Assembly (NCBI GenBank): GCA_963728965.1
Contig: CAVSMH010000008.1
Location: 682,001 to 746,000, forward strand
Source of the DNA: DASQZT01 sp963728965
GTDB taxonomy: Bacteria > Acidobacteriota > Terriglobia > Bryobacterales > Bryobacteraceae
Direction: 5' to 3'
DNA length: 64,000 bases
The notes below the pieces were generated by a model that saw only the letters and a program-made list of their open reading frames with translations, did not search any database and was not told the origin of the DNA. This document shows, one piece after another, positions 33,060-42,589 of this stretch (position 1 is its first letter; each line of letters starts with the position of its first letter). The position numbers and the translations under genes were made by a program.

Positions 33060-33905
33060 ATGGAATTCACACGGTACATTTGGGACCTATATCCGACGTC
33101 CGAATGCGGCCGGACAGCCTTGGCAAGGCCGGTCGATTCGGTCGTAGGGGAAGGGATCGGCTTGGACACTTTTGCCCTTCGTCTCCCGGTGTTTCGGTGT
33201 GGCCCCAACAGCGAACTGTCGGTTGTCGACGACGTGTTCGTTGATTTCAACGCACGAGAGGATGTGCGATCTTTCTTCTCCGAAGAGACCGTCAACAATG
33301 CATCCGCCGCTAAAGCCCTATTCCATCGCTTGGTCAACGAGGGACTGTCCCTGTCCTGTGATGACAGTGACGAAGAAGGTTACTTTTGTGCCGGCGAAGA
33401 GTTCGAGGAGGATGTCTTTAGCAATATCGAAGGAGTCTCGCTGGCGCTTTATGATCTGTTCCCCGAATATTTCGTGCCGTTCCTCTTCAGGTGTAGGTTT
33501 GACCGCTTCGAAGCGATCTGTCAGAGTTTCAATATCCCGATCCCGGTGCCGCCGAGCAAGGCACAGAAACGTGACCGAGCGCTCTATTATCTTGAACTCA
33601 ATGACGCTCTTCAGGACCCTCCGTGCCTCTTCCATTCGAACCTCCTGAGCAGGAAAATGTTCGTCTCCGCGAGGAGAATGCTCGCCTGCGGCGGCTTCTC
33701 GCGGTTCACAGCATTCCGATTCCGCAACTTCCGCCAGAGAATCCACTTCCAACCAAAACCGTCGAGCCGGCGCCACCCGTGGATAAAGAGCGGGCCAGAC
33801 AGAGAATCGCGCTGTTTCGAAGCCTGTTCCGCGGGAGAGAAGATGTTTACGCACGGCGATGGGAGAATGCTGATGGCCGGCACAAATATATGCCGGTGGT
33901 CGTAA
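33060..33905 (+). CDS. Acidic protein of unknown function upstream of TOTE primase
   Basis: This frame begins at ATG 33060. The first roughly 185 residues look like a real globular, very acidic protein (SCDDSDEEGYF, FEEDVFSNIEG, FDRFEAICQSFNIPIPVPPS). From about 33620 the frame overlaps the primase gene in another frame and becomes Arg/Ser-rich, so the true C-terminus was probably near 33620 and was lost by a frameshift. I do not recognise the family. Its tight placement before the primase-helicase suggests it belonged to the same system. Confidence 0.5.
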   Translation: MEFTRYIWDLYPTSECGRTALARPVDSVVGEGIGLDTFALRLPVFRCGPNSELSVVDDVFVDFNAREDVRSFFSEETVNNASAAKALFHRLVNEGLSLSCDDSDEEGYFCAGEEFEEDVFSNIEGVSLALYDLFPEYFVPFLFRCRFDRFEAICQSFNIPIPVPPSKAQKRDRALYYLELNDALQDPPCLFHSNLLSRKMFVSARRMLACGGFSRFTAFRFRNFRQRIHFQPKPSSRRHPWIKSGPDRESRCFEACSAGEKMFTHGDGRMLMAGTNICRWS

Positions 33906-35700
33906 AGGACTGGAGGGCCATCAACAAAAGCCGGCCGGAGGATCGAAAGAAAGTCGACCAGAAGACCCGGAAGTTCCTTCCGCTGACTGACGCCGTCATA
34001 GAGGACCACCTGCTGGGTAAGGAAATCGTTGGCGTGTACCCCCTACTGCCCGACGAAACGTGCTGGTTTCTCGCGGCAGATTTCGACAAGACGACGTGGG
34101 AGTATGACTCCCTGGCTTTCCTGGAGACCTGCCAGGAGTTGAACGTGCCCGCCGCCTTGGAGCGTTCTCGTTCCGGGAAAGGTGGCCACATTTGGATCTT
34201 CTTTGACCGTGCGATACCAGCGATCACCGCGCGCAAACTCGGATGCGTGCTGCTCACGCGAACCATGGAGCGCAGGTATCAGGTGGGCCTTGACTCCTAC
34301 GATCGCTTTTTCCCCAACCAGGACACGATGCCCAAGGGAGGGTTTGGAAACCTGATCGCACTTCCCTTACAGTTTGCGCCGCGCAAGGCCGGCAACACCA
34401 AGTTTATTAACCCCGACTTCCACCCGTACCCGGACCAGTGGCAGTTCCTTTCGACGATCCGACGAATGCCAGTCGACGCCGTGGAGGACATCGCCGCGGA
34501 AGCTCAACGTAAAGGCGACCTGATCGGAGTCCGGATGAGCATTGCCGACGACGAGGAGGCACAAGACCCGTGGACTATGCCACCTTCCCGCAAGCGGAAG
34601 GAGAGGCGATCGAAGGGCCGCTGCCAAGAACGGTCCAGATTGTTCGCGCGAATCTTGTTTACGTGGAAACTAAGGATCTGCCACCAGCCATGCTCAATCG
34701 ACTACTCCGGCTGGCAGCCTTTCAGAACCCCGAGTTCTACAAGGCTCAGGCGATGCGGCTCTCGACGTACGACAAGCCGCGTATTATCGCATGCGGCCAG
34801 GAATTTGTTCAGCATGTCGCTGTGCCCCGTGGGTGTCTGACGGAGACGTTGGCTCTGCTGGAGGCGCACAAGATCCGGCCCAAAGTTCGGGACGAACGGT
34901 ACGCGGGTACGGCGATTGTAGCGGAGTTCCAGGGTCAGCTTCGTCCGTTCCAGGAGGAAGCCGTCGCGAAGATTATCGCTCACGACGAAGGCATCCTCTT
35001 CGCTCCGACGGCGTTCGGGGAGACCGCCGTTGCCGCTTGGTTGATCGCGAAACGCAAGGTCAACACTCTGGTCGTCGTTCACCGGCAGCAGTTGCTCGAT
35101 CAGTGGCAGGAGCGCCTTGGGATGTTCTTGGATCTGCCGGCAAAATCGATCGGGCATATCGGTGGTGGGAAAACGGACCGGACGGGGTGTGTGGACGTCG
35201 CCGTTATTCAAAGCTTGTACCGAAAAGACGAGGTAAAGGACTTCGTGGCTGAGTACGGCCAGGTAATCGTCGATGAATGCCACCACATATCCGCGTTCAC
35301 TTTCGAACAAGTGATGCGGCAGGTGAAGACGAAGTATGTTGTCGGTTTGACCGCCACGCCGACGCGGAAGGACGGGCACCATCCGATTATTTACATGCAG
35401 TGTGGCCCTGTGCGGTTCAGCATGAGCGCCCGGACAATGACCGAAACGACACCCTTCGAGCATAAGGTGACTCCCCGCCACACGGACTTCCGGAGGGCTC
35501 CCGACCTCACCGATGTCACGATCCAGGACATCTACGCTGCCCTCGTGAATGATGTCACGCGGAACGAAATGATCGCCAACGACATCGAGCGCGCAATCGA
35601 ATCGGGGCGATGTCCGCTACTTCTGACCGGCCGGACGGAGCATCTCCAGTACTTCGCAGCCAAGCTTGCAGGTGTTGCGAAGCACGTCTTTGTGTCTTAC
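33623..35700 (+). pseudogene. TOTE-type conflict-system primase-helicase, frameshifted and truncated
   Basis: The GTG start is followed by a short coiled coil (VRLREENARLRRLLA) and an archaeo-eukaryotic primase domain with CWFLAADFDKT (catalytic DxD), SGKGGHIWIFF (sGxGxH) and DSYDRFFPNQDTMPKGGFGN. Near 34600 the frame shifts, after SRKRKE, into EGPLPRTVQIVRANLVYVE. An SF2 helicase follows, with motif I APTAFGET, motif II DECHH and motif III GLTATPTRKDG. Motif I has Glu where the essential Lys is expected. The helicase stops after TGRTEHLQYFAAKLAGV: the second RecA lobe and any nuclease are missing, cut at about 35700 by the ISKra4-like fragment. Three independent lesions indicate a dead gene. 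Confidence 0.8.
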
Positions 35701-35701
35701 C

Positions 35702-35833
35702 TTCCTCCAGCGTAAGACCGATCTCTTCAGGCCCGATTCCTGTAGCTTCTCGCTCCACCTGTGCCACTAACTGCCGATCCAAAACGCGGCCTGCGACACC
35801 GGTCTCGACCCATATTCGGAATTCCATCAACAA
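35702..35833 (-). mobile_element. ISKra4-like transposase N-terminal fragment
   Basis: The minus strand encodes MEFRIWVETGVAGRVLDRQL and then GIGPEEIGLTLEEGK, like the N-terminus of ISKra4-family transposases. The match ends exactly where the helicase gene is cut. Only about 45 residues remain. Terminal inverted repeats could not be recognised; the bases from 35834 to about 36090 may include the rest of the element's 5' end. Confidence 0.55.
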
Positions 35834-36092
35834 CCTTTCTACGCAAAGAACTGGGGCAGCGGATCACCCGAGGCCCAGCTTCTTATTTGGATGATCGCGC
35901 CCCCACCTTTGATACAGTCCCTCATCCTTCGATGAGAATGTGCTGACGGACCGGCCGCGGGTTTGACGATTGTCCGCCGGCCGGAATCCGTAGGTGTAAC
36001 TCCGGGGCGTCTGATCGGAACGAAGGTTCCTCCACGGGCAATGTTTTGATCACTCAGCCTCAGCACACAACGCCGCCCGCCCGCAAATTCCA

Positions 36093-37415
36093 TCAAAGCC
36101 TCCGGAGATACGCGAGCAGTGCGGGAACCTCCTCGGGCTGTGGGATGCGATCGAAGTGGACACCGTCCGTGGATGCAACGGGAGGGACAACGCCGGGTGG
36201 CGAAGTCGCCTGGACGAACTTGAAGAGCTCGATGTAGTGTGCGACCACGTCTTCCAGGGTCGCTGCACTGTTGTTGTGAAAATACGGAGCGGTTTGGGCA
36301 ATCCCGTGCAGCCCCGGAACATCAAGTTTGTTCCAGTCGTCCAGGGGCGGCGGACCGCCGACGAATCCGGTCAACAGCGCACGCCCGGGATCCGAACTCG
36401 CGCGGCGTATCGTCGTGGTGCTGTTTGCGAGCGTGATCTCATAAGTTCGCACCTTGTCCGCAATGCCCGCGGGACACGCCGCAAAACTGAACCGCACTGG
36501 CGACACCGTGTCGACAGGTCGCGGGCATGTTGTGGCGATGTCGTGAAAGCGGGCGACCACCGGAGGCGATGTCGTGGATTGTCCAGGTCCGCCATGACAA
36601 TGCGCGCACGCACGCATGAACACGGTTTTGCCCTGCTGTTCGAGACCGGTGAGAAGAGGGTCGGGATCCGGCAGCGGTGTAACACCCTGCGCGAGCGCCT
36701 TCGCCAGCGCCTGTACCCGGGCGCTGCTGAAGAGAGCCGACTGAAACGCGGCGAGATCGTCGAGCGTACGTTGTGCAGGAGCGCGCTGCACTTGGGCGTG
36801 ATTGATGAAGGCCTGCAGGGCTTGATCCTGAAGGGTCGCAATCCTGGCATCGAGTTGGTATCCGCCGCCAGCGTTGGGTCGGCGTGTGACGAAGACGTGT
36901 CCATCCGGTCCGGTCAACTCGACATTGTTGACGGACGGAACCGCACGCCAAACATCCACGAACGTTTCGGCCGAGGGTTGGTTGGTGGCCGGGTCGATGA
37001 GCTTTACGTTTGCGGGCAGGGGAAGAGAAATCCGGATCAGTCCGTTTCTCCGGAGTGTCGTGTAATCGGAAGCGTTCGCGCCATTGAGACGGAAATCGTC
37101 GGCGTCGATCGGCCGGAACAGGGGATCGTCCGCTTTCGGATCGAACCGACGCCAAAATTGGAGCGCTTGGTAGCGCGCTTCGGCGCTTGCGGGCGACAGT
37201 TGGAAGCTGTTTGTCGGCATGTGGCAATCGGCGCAGGCTCGACCGTTGCCGTGCAGTCCGTCCACCTGACGGTCAATGAACGCGCCAAGACCGCGTAACA
37301 GGGTCACACACTGAGCGCCAGAGCACTCAACGCCTGACGGCGGCGCCTGAACCGGCGGTTGGGCCATCACGAGACTCGCGATCAGTAGATCGCCGAATAT
37401 CAGCAGCTTGAGCAT
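36093..37415 (-). CDS. Diheme c-type cytochrome, cytochrome c peroxidase/MauG-like
   Basis: The 440-residue protein has a signal peptide (LLIFGDLLIASLVMAQ) and two CxxCH heme sites: CADCH near residue 63 and CAHCH near residue 270, the latter followed by GGPGQ. The C-terminal part has LDVPGLHGIAQTAPYFHNNS and LEDVVAHYIELF, typical of the second domain of bacterial diheme peroxidases. It should act in the periplasm as a peroxidase or protein-oxidising enzyme. ATG 37415 has AAGGAGA just upstream. The frame runs on upstream into the frameshifted small gene, but the ribosome-binding site and signal peptide fix this start. Confidence 0.85.
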   Translation of the reverse strand: MLKLLIFGDLLIASLVMAQPPVQAPPSGVECSGAQCVTLLRGLGAFIDRQVDGLHGNGRACADCHMPTNSFQLSPASAEARYQALQFWRRFDPKADDPLFRPIDADDFRLNGANASDYTTLRRNGLIRISLPLPANVKLIDPATNQPSAETFVDVWRAVPSVNNVELTGPDGHVFVTRRPNAGGGYQLDARIATLQDQALQAFINHAQVQRAPAQRTLDDLAAFQSALFSSARVQALAKALAQGVTPLPDPDPLLTGLEQQGKTVFMRACAHCHGGPGQSTTSPPVVARFHDIATTCPRPVDTVSPVRFSFAACPAGIADKVRTYEITLANSTTTIRRASSDPGRALLTGFVGGPPPLDDWNKLDVPGLHGIAQTAPYFHNNSAATLEDVVAHYIELFKFVQATSPPGVVPPVASTDGVHFDRIPQPEEVPALLAYLRRL

Positions 37416-37963
37416 GGTTTCTCCTTCAAAAACGGCGATAGCGCCGCGCTGTTCGAGCGAACATTCTTTGGTTGGCGGTGCGCACGTCGAAGCCGCACCG
37501 CTATCAGTTAGGTGGTCATTCTTGGCGGTCGTAGACAGCGTGGGCCTCCGTTCTCTCGCCGTGTCCACTTCCCGGCGTAGGGGTGTTCCGCCATCGGCGG
37601 GGCCGCAGTTGGAACGAGCAGAAGGACGTGGCGCACTCGCATCCGCCCCGTGCGTCGTTGACTGTTGCACGTTCGGATTCGCTGCGGCCGCGTGAACGTG
37701 CTTGATCATCTGTGCGAATACGATCGCCTGGCCCGAGTTGTTGAGCGACGCCGCAGCCTGCATCTGGAGCGATGCGACGATACAGCCGCCGGTCCCCGGC
37801 CTATCCTGGACGATTCTGCCGAAATTCAGCTCGAGTCGTCCGTGTGGGACCACCACGGCATACACGTTGCCGGACTGCTGATTGATGTCCTGGGGTGGCC
37901 GGGCTACTGTGCGAGCAACATGATCGAGGCGGCCAGTGCCGCCATATAGGGTTTCGTAGACAT
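37416..37963 (-). pseudogene. Secreted small protein, apparently frameshifted after its signal peptide
   Basis: An ATG at 37963 with a strong AAGGAGA site starts a signal-peptide-like MSTKPYMAALAASIMLLAQ that ends at an immediate TAG. In the next frame the sequence continues as protein-like text (PQDINQQSGNVYAVVVPHGR, RIVQDRPGTGGCIVASLQMQ, GQAIVFAQMIKHVHAAAA). One indel near 37905 would join them. The downstream part becomes low-complexity and has no stop before the cytochrome gene. The function is unknown. Confidence 0.55.
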
Positions 37964-38087
37964 AGTCTTCTCCTTTCATTGACAGCGGAGGCAGACCTCC
38001 GCTGTTCTGTCAAAAACCGAAACTGGTTAGAAACAGTCACGCTGCGCGGCTGAACGCGTGCGCGGCGAAGTTAAGCTCTCGACCAGC

Positions 38088-39449
38088 TCAGCCGAACGCG
38101 CCATCCGGCTTGATGTTGTGGTTCAGCCGGAAGAAGTTGGCGGGATCGAACTTGTGCTTCGCCGCCATCAACCTCGCGTAGATGTGCGGGGGATACACAG
38201 ACCGCAAGCGGACTGGCCCGTCTTCATCCGGTTCCGCCGCCAGATAGTTCACGTAAACGCCGCCCGATGCAAACGGCTGCATAGCGGTCCAGAGATCGCG
38301 CACCCACGCGCTTCCTGGTTCGTCCTCCGATGGGCCGGCCCACATGCCGACAATGTTCAAGTTGTAGGGCGCGTCGCGATGCGCCACTGCCGTGACTTCT
38401 CCCGGAACCCGCGCCATCGCGCCGCCCAAGTGCTCGATGACGATGTGCGTGCACGGCCCGACGGCGGAACCGAAGTGTTCCAAGATCGTCTCGACAGCCG
38501 TTTCGGGAACGCCTGTCAGAAAACTTGACTTCCAGTAGTTACGAAGCCCGCGCGGGTTGAAGTTCTCGACGATGCTCTGGAGCGCCGAGTAGGGCATTTG
38601 CGCAACCTGATCAGCGAGGAGCGGCGCGCATTTTCGAACGGGTTGGAGCAGGCGCTCGCCGGCGGCGAACTCGCCGCACCAGCAAACCATCACCACGGCT
38701 ACAGGCGTTCCGTCGGGCAATTTGCCGATCACGGCCAGGGAACCAAACTCATCCGGGGCCGCGGCCGTAAGCTCGCCATAGGCACGGAATACATCCGGCG
38801 CGTTCGCCATCGGGTAGATCAGCAAACCTCCGAGCACTTCGGCAAGCGGATGAAGCCGGAACTCCATCGAGGCGGCAACGCCAAAGTTGCCGCCCCCTCC
38901 GCGCAATGCCCAAAACAGGTCTGCGTTCTCGCCGGCGCTCGCAGTCAGCGCCACTCCCTCGGCCGTTACGACGTCGGCCGAGATAAGATTGTCACACGCG
39001 AGCCCATACTTCCGCATGAGGAAGCCGTGGCCCCCGCCCAGGGTCAATCCCGCGACCCCTGTCGGCCTTGCTACGCCGCCCGTAGTCGCCAGCCCGAATT
39101 TCTGCGTCTCGGCGTCCATGTCGCCCCATGTGGCTCCCCCCTCGACGCGAGCCGTTCGCCGGACGGCGTCGACTTGAACGCCGCGCATCGGCGCAAGGTC
39201 AATCATGACGCCGCCGTCCGAAACGGCGAAACCGGCGACGCCGTGCCCGCCTCCGCGGACGGAAACGAGCCCATCCCGATCGTGTGCGAAACGGACTGTT
39301 GCGATCACGTCGTCCACGCTGGCGCAACGGGCGATGAGCGCGGGTCGCCGGTCGATCATGCCGTTGTGGATCGTGCGGGCGTCGTCGTACCCGGAGTCGC
39401 CCGGTCTCAGCACTCTACCGCGCACGGATAACGAGGGTCGGGGATTCAT
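38088..39449 (-). CDS. FAD-linked oxidoreductase with bicovalent flavin (berberine-bridge-enzyme-like)
   Basis: The 453-residue protein has a PCMH/FAD_binding_4 domain. His in SVRGGGHGVAGF and Cys in GLACDNLISADVV are the two residues that link FAD covalently in BBE-like oxidases. GGHGFLMRKYG and FWALRGGGGNFGV are conserved FAD contacts. The C-terminus LMAAKHKFDPANFFRLNHNI is the BBE signature. It probably oxidises a sugar or secondary metabolite. No signal peptide is seen. ATG 39449 is chosen. It lies in a minus-strand run with the secreted proteins and the cytochrome. Confidence 0.9.
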   Translation of the reverse strand: MNPRPSLSVRGRVLRPGDSGYDDARTIHNGMIDRRPALIARCASVDDVIATVRFAHDRDGLVSVRGGGHGVAGFAVSDGGVMIDLAPMRGVQVDAVRRTARVEGGATWGDMDAETQKFGLATTGGVARPTGVAGLTLGGGHGFLMRKYGLACDNLISADVVTAEGVALTASAGENADLFWALRGGGGNFGVAASMEFRLHPLAEVLGGLLIYPMANAPDVFRAYGELTAAAPDEFGSLAVIGKLPDGTPVAVVMVCWCGEFAAGERLLQPVRKCAPLLADQVAQMPYSALQSIVENFNPRGLRNYWKSSFLTGVPETAVETILEHFGSAVGPCTHIVIEHLGGAMARVPGEVTAVAHRDAPYNLNIVGMWAGPSEDEPGSAWVRDLWTAMQPFASGGVYVNYLAAEPDEDGPVRLRSVYPPHIYARLMAAKHKFDPANFFRLNHNIKPDGAFG

Positions 39450-39489
39450 TGTGTTCACCGTCTGCCCAGGCGATTGCCGGTCGCTACTG

Positions 39490-39936
39490 CTACTCGTGGT
39501 TCGCTTTACCCGGGAAGATCTTTTGCGTCGTGCCGTAGAGGACGATGTTGGCGGGGTCGGTCCGCATCTGATAGAACTCATTGCCTTGATCGACAACCAC
39601 GATCGCCACCGTTCCCCCCGAACCGATGTACAAAGTTCCCGTCCAGTCCGGGTTGATTTTGTAGGTGCCCACGCTGCCGGCGGCCGGGGGATGCGTAATC
39701 ACACCGCTATCGTCGACCGTTAACGATGTCGTCCAATTTCCTTTTTCATCCAATGTGAACACGCCGATGATGGCGCGTGGCGTCGCCGGGCCTCCGCTCG
39801 GAGGCACGATAAAGGCTAGGCCGTGGAACCCATAGGTTCCGCGTAGGGTGGTGGCGTTAGTGCACTGTTCGGCTGCATAACTCGCGGAGCCAAACATCGT
39901 CGCAATCGCGAATACGGACACAAGCACCTTAGTCAT
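39490..39936 (-). CDS. Secreted hypothetical protein
   Basis: The 148-residue protein begins with a clean signal peptide (TKVLVSVFAIATMFGSASYA) preceded by an AAAGGAAAG site. The mature part is beta-rich with repeated Gly-Thr strands (LRGTYGFHGLAFIVPPSGG, IIGVFTLDEKGNWTTSLTVD, GTYKINPDWTGTLYIG). Acidobacteria often have such short secreted beta proteins; I know no function. It precedes the flavoprotein gene by 40 bases and probably leads the operon. Confidence 0.7.
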   Translation of the reverse strand: MTKVLVSVFAIATMFGSASYAAEQCTNATTLRGTYGFHGLAFIVPPSGGPATPRAIIGVFTLDEKGNWTTSLTVDDSGVITHPPAAGSVGTYKINPDWTGTLYIGSGGTVAIVVVDQGNEFYQMRTDPANIVLYGTTQKIFPGKANHE

Positions 39937-40392
39937 GGTTCTTTCCTTTCTCAACAGCGGATTGAGTGAAGTGAGCGCGGATCGATTCCCAGGTTGCGCC
40001 CCCTAACTCGTATCAGCTACTCAGTGTCAATTTGCCGGGCTGGCGGCCGTGCCGCTGCACAACATTGAAGTTTACCTAACGATTCTCGTTCTGCAAATAC
40101 CCCGTTGGGGTAGAAAATCAACACGACCGGTTCGTGCTCGACTTCTGACCCCGAAAGTTCGCGGATCCTCCGGTCGACCGCGCGCGGCCGCACATTGACA
40201 CCTGTATGCATTCACCATTCCCCTCCGAAATTCGGCGGTCCCGCCGCGGAATGAGAGAGAGTATTGGCCGTTTCGCCGTGCTCTCGCAATGGCGTCCGGC
40301 AGAAAAGAACAGCACGAGCCAAAGCACTGAATACAAATCACAAAGGGAACGGCATAACCCCGTTATCCGGGCGCGCGGGAGGTTAATTCCGT
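39937..40392. other. Divergent upstream region
   Basis: About 455 bases lie between the minus-strand redox cassette and the plus-strand PD40 regulator. I see no convincing gene, RNA or textbook promoter. By position it should hold promoters for both directions and a site for the regulator. Confidence 0.4.
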
Positions 40393-42576
40393 GTGTTAAA
40401 CTGCTGCGCACGGGGACGTCTGGTGAGCATTGAGGGATCCAGGAAGGCGCTTGTTCGGTTCGGCGCATTCGAAGTGGACCTCGAAACCGGCGAAGTTCGC
40501 AAACACGGGTTGCGAATGCGCCTGCAAAACCAGCCCTTCCAAGTCCTCGCGGCTCTCATTGATCGTCCTGGGAAAGTCGTCACCAGGGACGAACTGTTTC
40601 ACCGGCTATGGGCTGATGGGACTGTGGTGGATTACGAAAGTGGCCTGAATGCCGCAGTGACGCGGCTCCGCCAGGCACTTTCAGACTCGGCCGAAACACC
40701 ACGGTTCATCGAAACCGTTGCCAGGCGAGGATACCGTTGGATCGCGCCGGTCGAACGGCGAGACGACTCCCAGCCGTGCGCGGCGCCCGAGGATTTGGTG
40801 GGGCCAGCGCCGTGGCCGCCCGCTGCCGGACGGGGCGTGATGCTGATCGCCGCGGCGTGTGCGGCGGTCGTCATCGGTCTTGGGGCGGTCACGTGGTCCG
40901 TGTTGCGCGGAAATCAGCGCGTGGAACACGCGCTCACAATTGTGCTGCTGACAACCGGACTGGGCACCGAGCGAAACGCGAGTTTCTCGCCCGACGGCAC
41001 ACAGTTCGTCTACGAATGGGGAAAAGAACACCCTCGCCCTCACATCTACATCAAGCAGGGCGGGGCTGGCGAACCTGTCCCGTTAACGTCGGGGACGTTT
41101 CCCGAATACGGTCCCGAGTGGTCCCCCGACGGCCGACTCATCGCGTTCCTGCGGGCTAGCCGGCCGGCGGATCTCGACCTTTACTTCGTCCCGCCACTCG
41201 GAAGCGTGGAGCGCAAAATCGCGACCATGCCCTCTCCGGATCCCGTCCTCCTTGGCCGTTTCAAGCGGCGCATGGTGTGGACTGAGGACTCCAATCACGT
41301 CGTGGTCAGCGTGGCGAATCGCCGCGGCCATGGTGAGGCGCTCCTCCTGGTGTCCGTTGCCAATGGCGCACAACGATGGTTAACCGACCCGAAGCTGGAC
41401 GCGAGCACGGGCGACCAGGAACCGGCCATATCGCCCGACGGCCGCCAACTCGCTTTCGCCCGCAGTGAGCTAGGCCCCGAGATGGTATGGGTACTGCCGC
41501 TGACCGCCGACCTGCGTCCCGCAGGACCTCCTCACAAGCTGTCGGCCGCTGGCCGGGGCCGTAGTCCGGCCTGGTCACCAGACGGCGAAGAAATCCTGTA
41601 TACGGGAGTGAGTCCCGGGACGACAGATGGTGGGCTATCGAAGCTTCGCATCGCAGGCTGCGCACCTTCAGCCGGAACTGCTGCCGCTATGCCAACGGTC
41701 TCGCGAACCGGACGTGTTGCCTTCTCGCGGATAAGAATTGAGAGCAGCATCTGGCGGCAGGAGGTCCCGCCTGAAGACCGGCCGGTCCCACGGCCGGTGT
41801 GTTTGACCAAAGCAGCCACCATTGATGGGGATGCGGACTATTCGCCGGACGGCCGCCGTATCGTGTTCGGCTCAGAGCTCTCCGGAACCCGCAATATCTG
41901 GACTTGCGATAGCGAGGGCGCGCATTGTCAAGCGCTCATGTCCTTTCGGGCAACTTACTTCACGGGCAGTCCTCGCTGGTCGCCGGATGGCCGGCAGATC
42001 GCGTTCCATTCGGGCGCTGCCGGACGGATGCACGTTTATCTCGTGGATGCGAACGGTGGTTCACCGCGGCGGCTTACCGACGATCAGACCGGCGCGCACA
42101 TTCCGAGATGGTCGCGCGACGGCGCATGGATCTGTTTCAATTCCTCACGCTCCGGCCCAGACGAGATTTGGAAAAATCCTAAGCGCCGGCGGGGCCCCAT
42201 CCGCGTGACGCGGGCGGCCGGGTTTATCGCAATGGAGGCTCCGGGCGCGAACGCTCTGTTTTATACAAAGTCCTCGGAGGAGGCTGACATGTTTCGGAGC
42301 GAAATAGACGGCTCCCATGAGCGTCTGGTGCTTTGCGGTATTGCGAAGCAGGCTTTTGTGGTCACCCATGACCGGGTTTATTATTTGCACCAGGACGCGC
42401 ATGCCTCCGTGTCGCTTCGCGCGTTTGCGTTCCAAACTGGCGATGACACCCGGATCGCCCACTTTGTCGAGCCGATGTTTCTCGGACTGGGACTGTCTCC
42501 AAACGGCCGGTATTTGATCTACACGCAGATGCGAATCGCGAGCAACCTAATGTTAGCGGAAGGCATTTTTCGCTAG
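40393..42576 (+). CDS. CadC/ToxR-like transcriptional regulator with PD40 beta-propeller
   Basis: The 727-residue membrane regulator has an N-terminal winged-helix domain of the OmpR type (FGAFEVDLETGEVRKHG, LIDRPGKVVTRDELFHRLW, LNAAVTRLRQALSD, ETVARRGYRWIA). One transmembrane helix follows (VMLIAAACAAVVIGLGAVTW) and then a TolB-like propeller of PD40 blades (FSPDGTQFVYEW, WSPDGRLIAFLR, YSPDGRRIVFGS, WSPDGRQIAFHS). Such proteins sense outside the membrane and bind DNA inside. GTG 40393 has GGGAGG ten bases upstream; GTG 40423 is an alternative. Its divergent position suggests control of the redox cassette. Confidence 0.88.
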   Translation: MLNCCARGRLVSIEGSRKALVRFGAFEVDLETGEVRKHGLRMRLQNQPFQVLAALIDRPGKVVTRDELFHRLWADGTVVDYESGLNAAVTRLRQALSDSAETPRFIETVARRGYRWIAPVERRDDSQPCAAPEDLVGPAPWPPAAGRGVMLIAAACAAVVIGLGAVTWSVLRGNQRVEHALTIVLLTTGLGTERNASFSPDGTQFVYEWGKEHPRPHIYIKQGGAGEPVPLTSGTFPEYGPEWSPDGRLIAFLRASRPADLDLYFVPPLGSVERKIATMPSPDPVLLGRFKRRMVWTEDSNHVVVSVANRRGHGEALLLVSVANGAQRWLTDPKLDASTGDQEPAISPDGRQLAFARSELGPEMVWVLPLTADLRPAGPPHKLSAAGRGRSPAWSPDGEEILYTGVSPGTTDGGLSKLRIAGCAPSAGTAAAMPTVSRTGRVAFSRIRIESSIWRQEVPPEDRPVPRPVCLTKAATIDGDADYSPDGRRIVFGSELSGTRNIWTCDSEGAHCQALMSFRATYFTGSPRWSPDGRQIAFHSGAAGRMHVYLVDANGGSPRRLTDDQTGAHIPRWSRDGAWICFNSSRSGPDEIWKNPKRRRGPIRVTRAAGFIAMEAPGANALFYTKSSEEADMFRSEIDGSHERLVLCGIAKQAFVVTHDRVYYLHQDAHASVSLRAFAFQTGDDTRIAHFVEPMFLGLGLSPNGRYLIYTQMRIASNLMLAEGIFR

Positions 42577-42589
42577 CACTTGCGGCCCT

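Noticed and set aside
36156..37298. Plus-strand frame of 380 codons
   Set aside because: It is the shadow of the diheme cytochrome gene, which has a signal peptide, two CxxCH motifs and a ribosome-binding site on the other strand.
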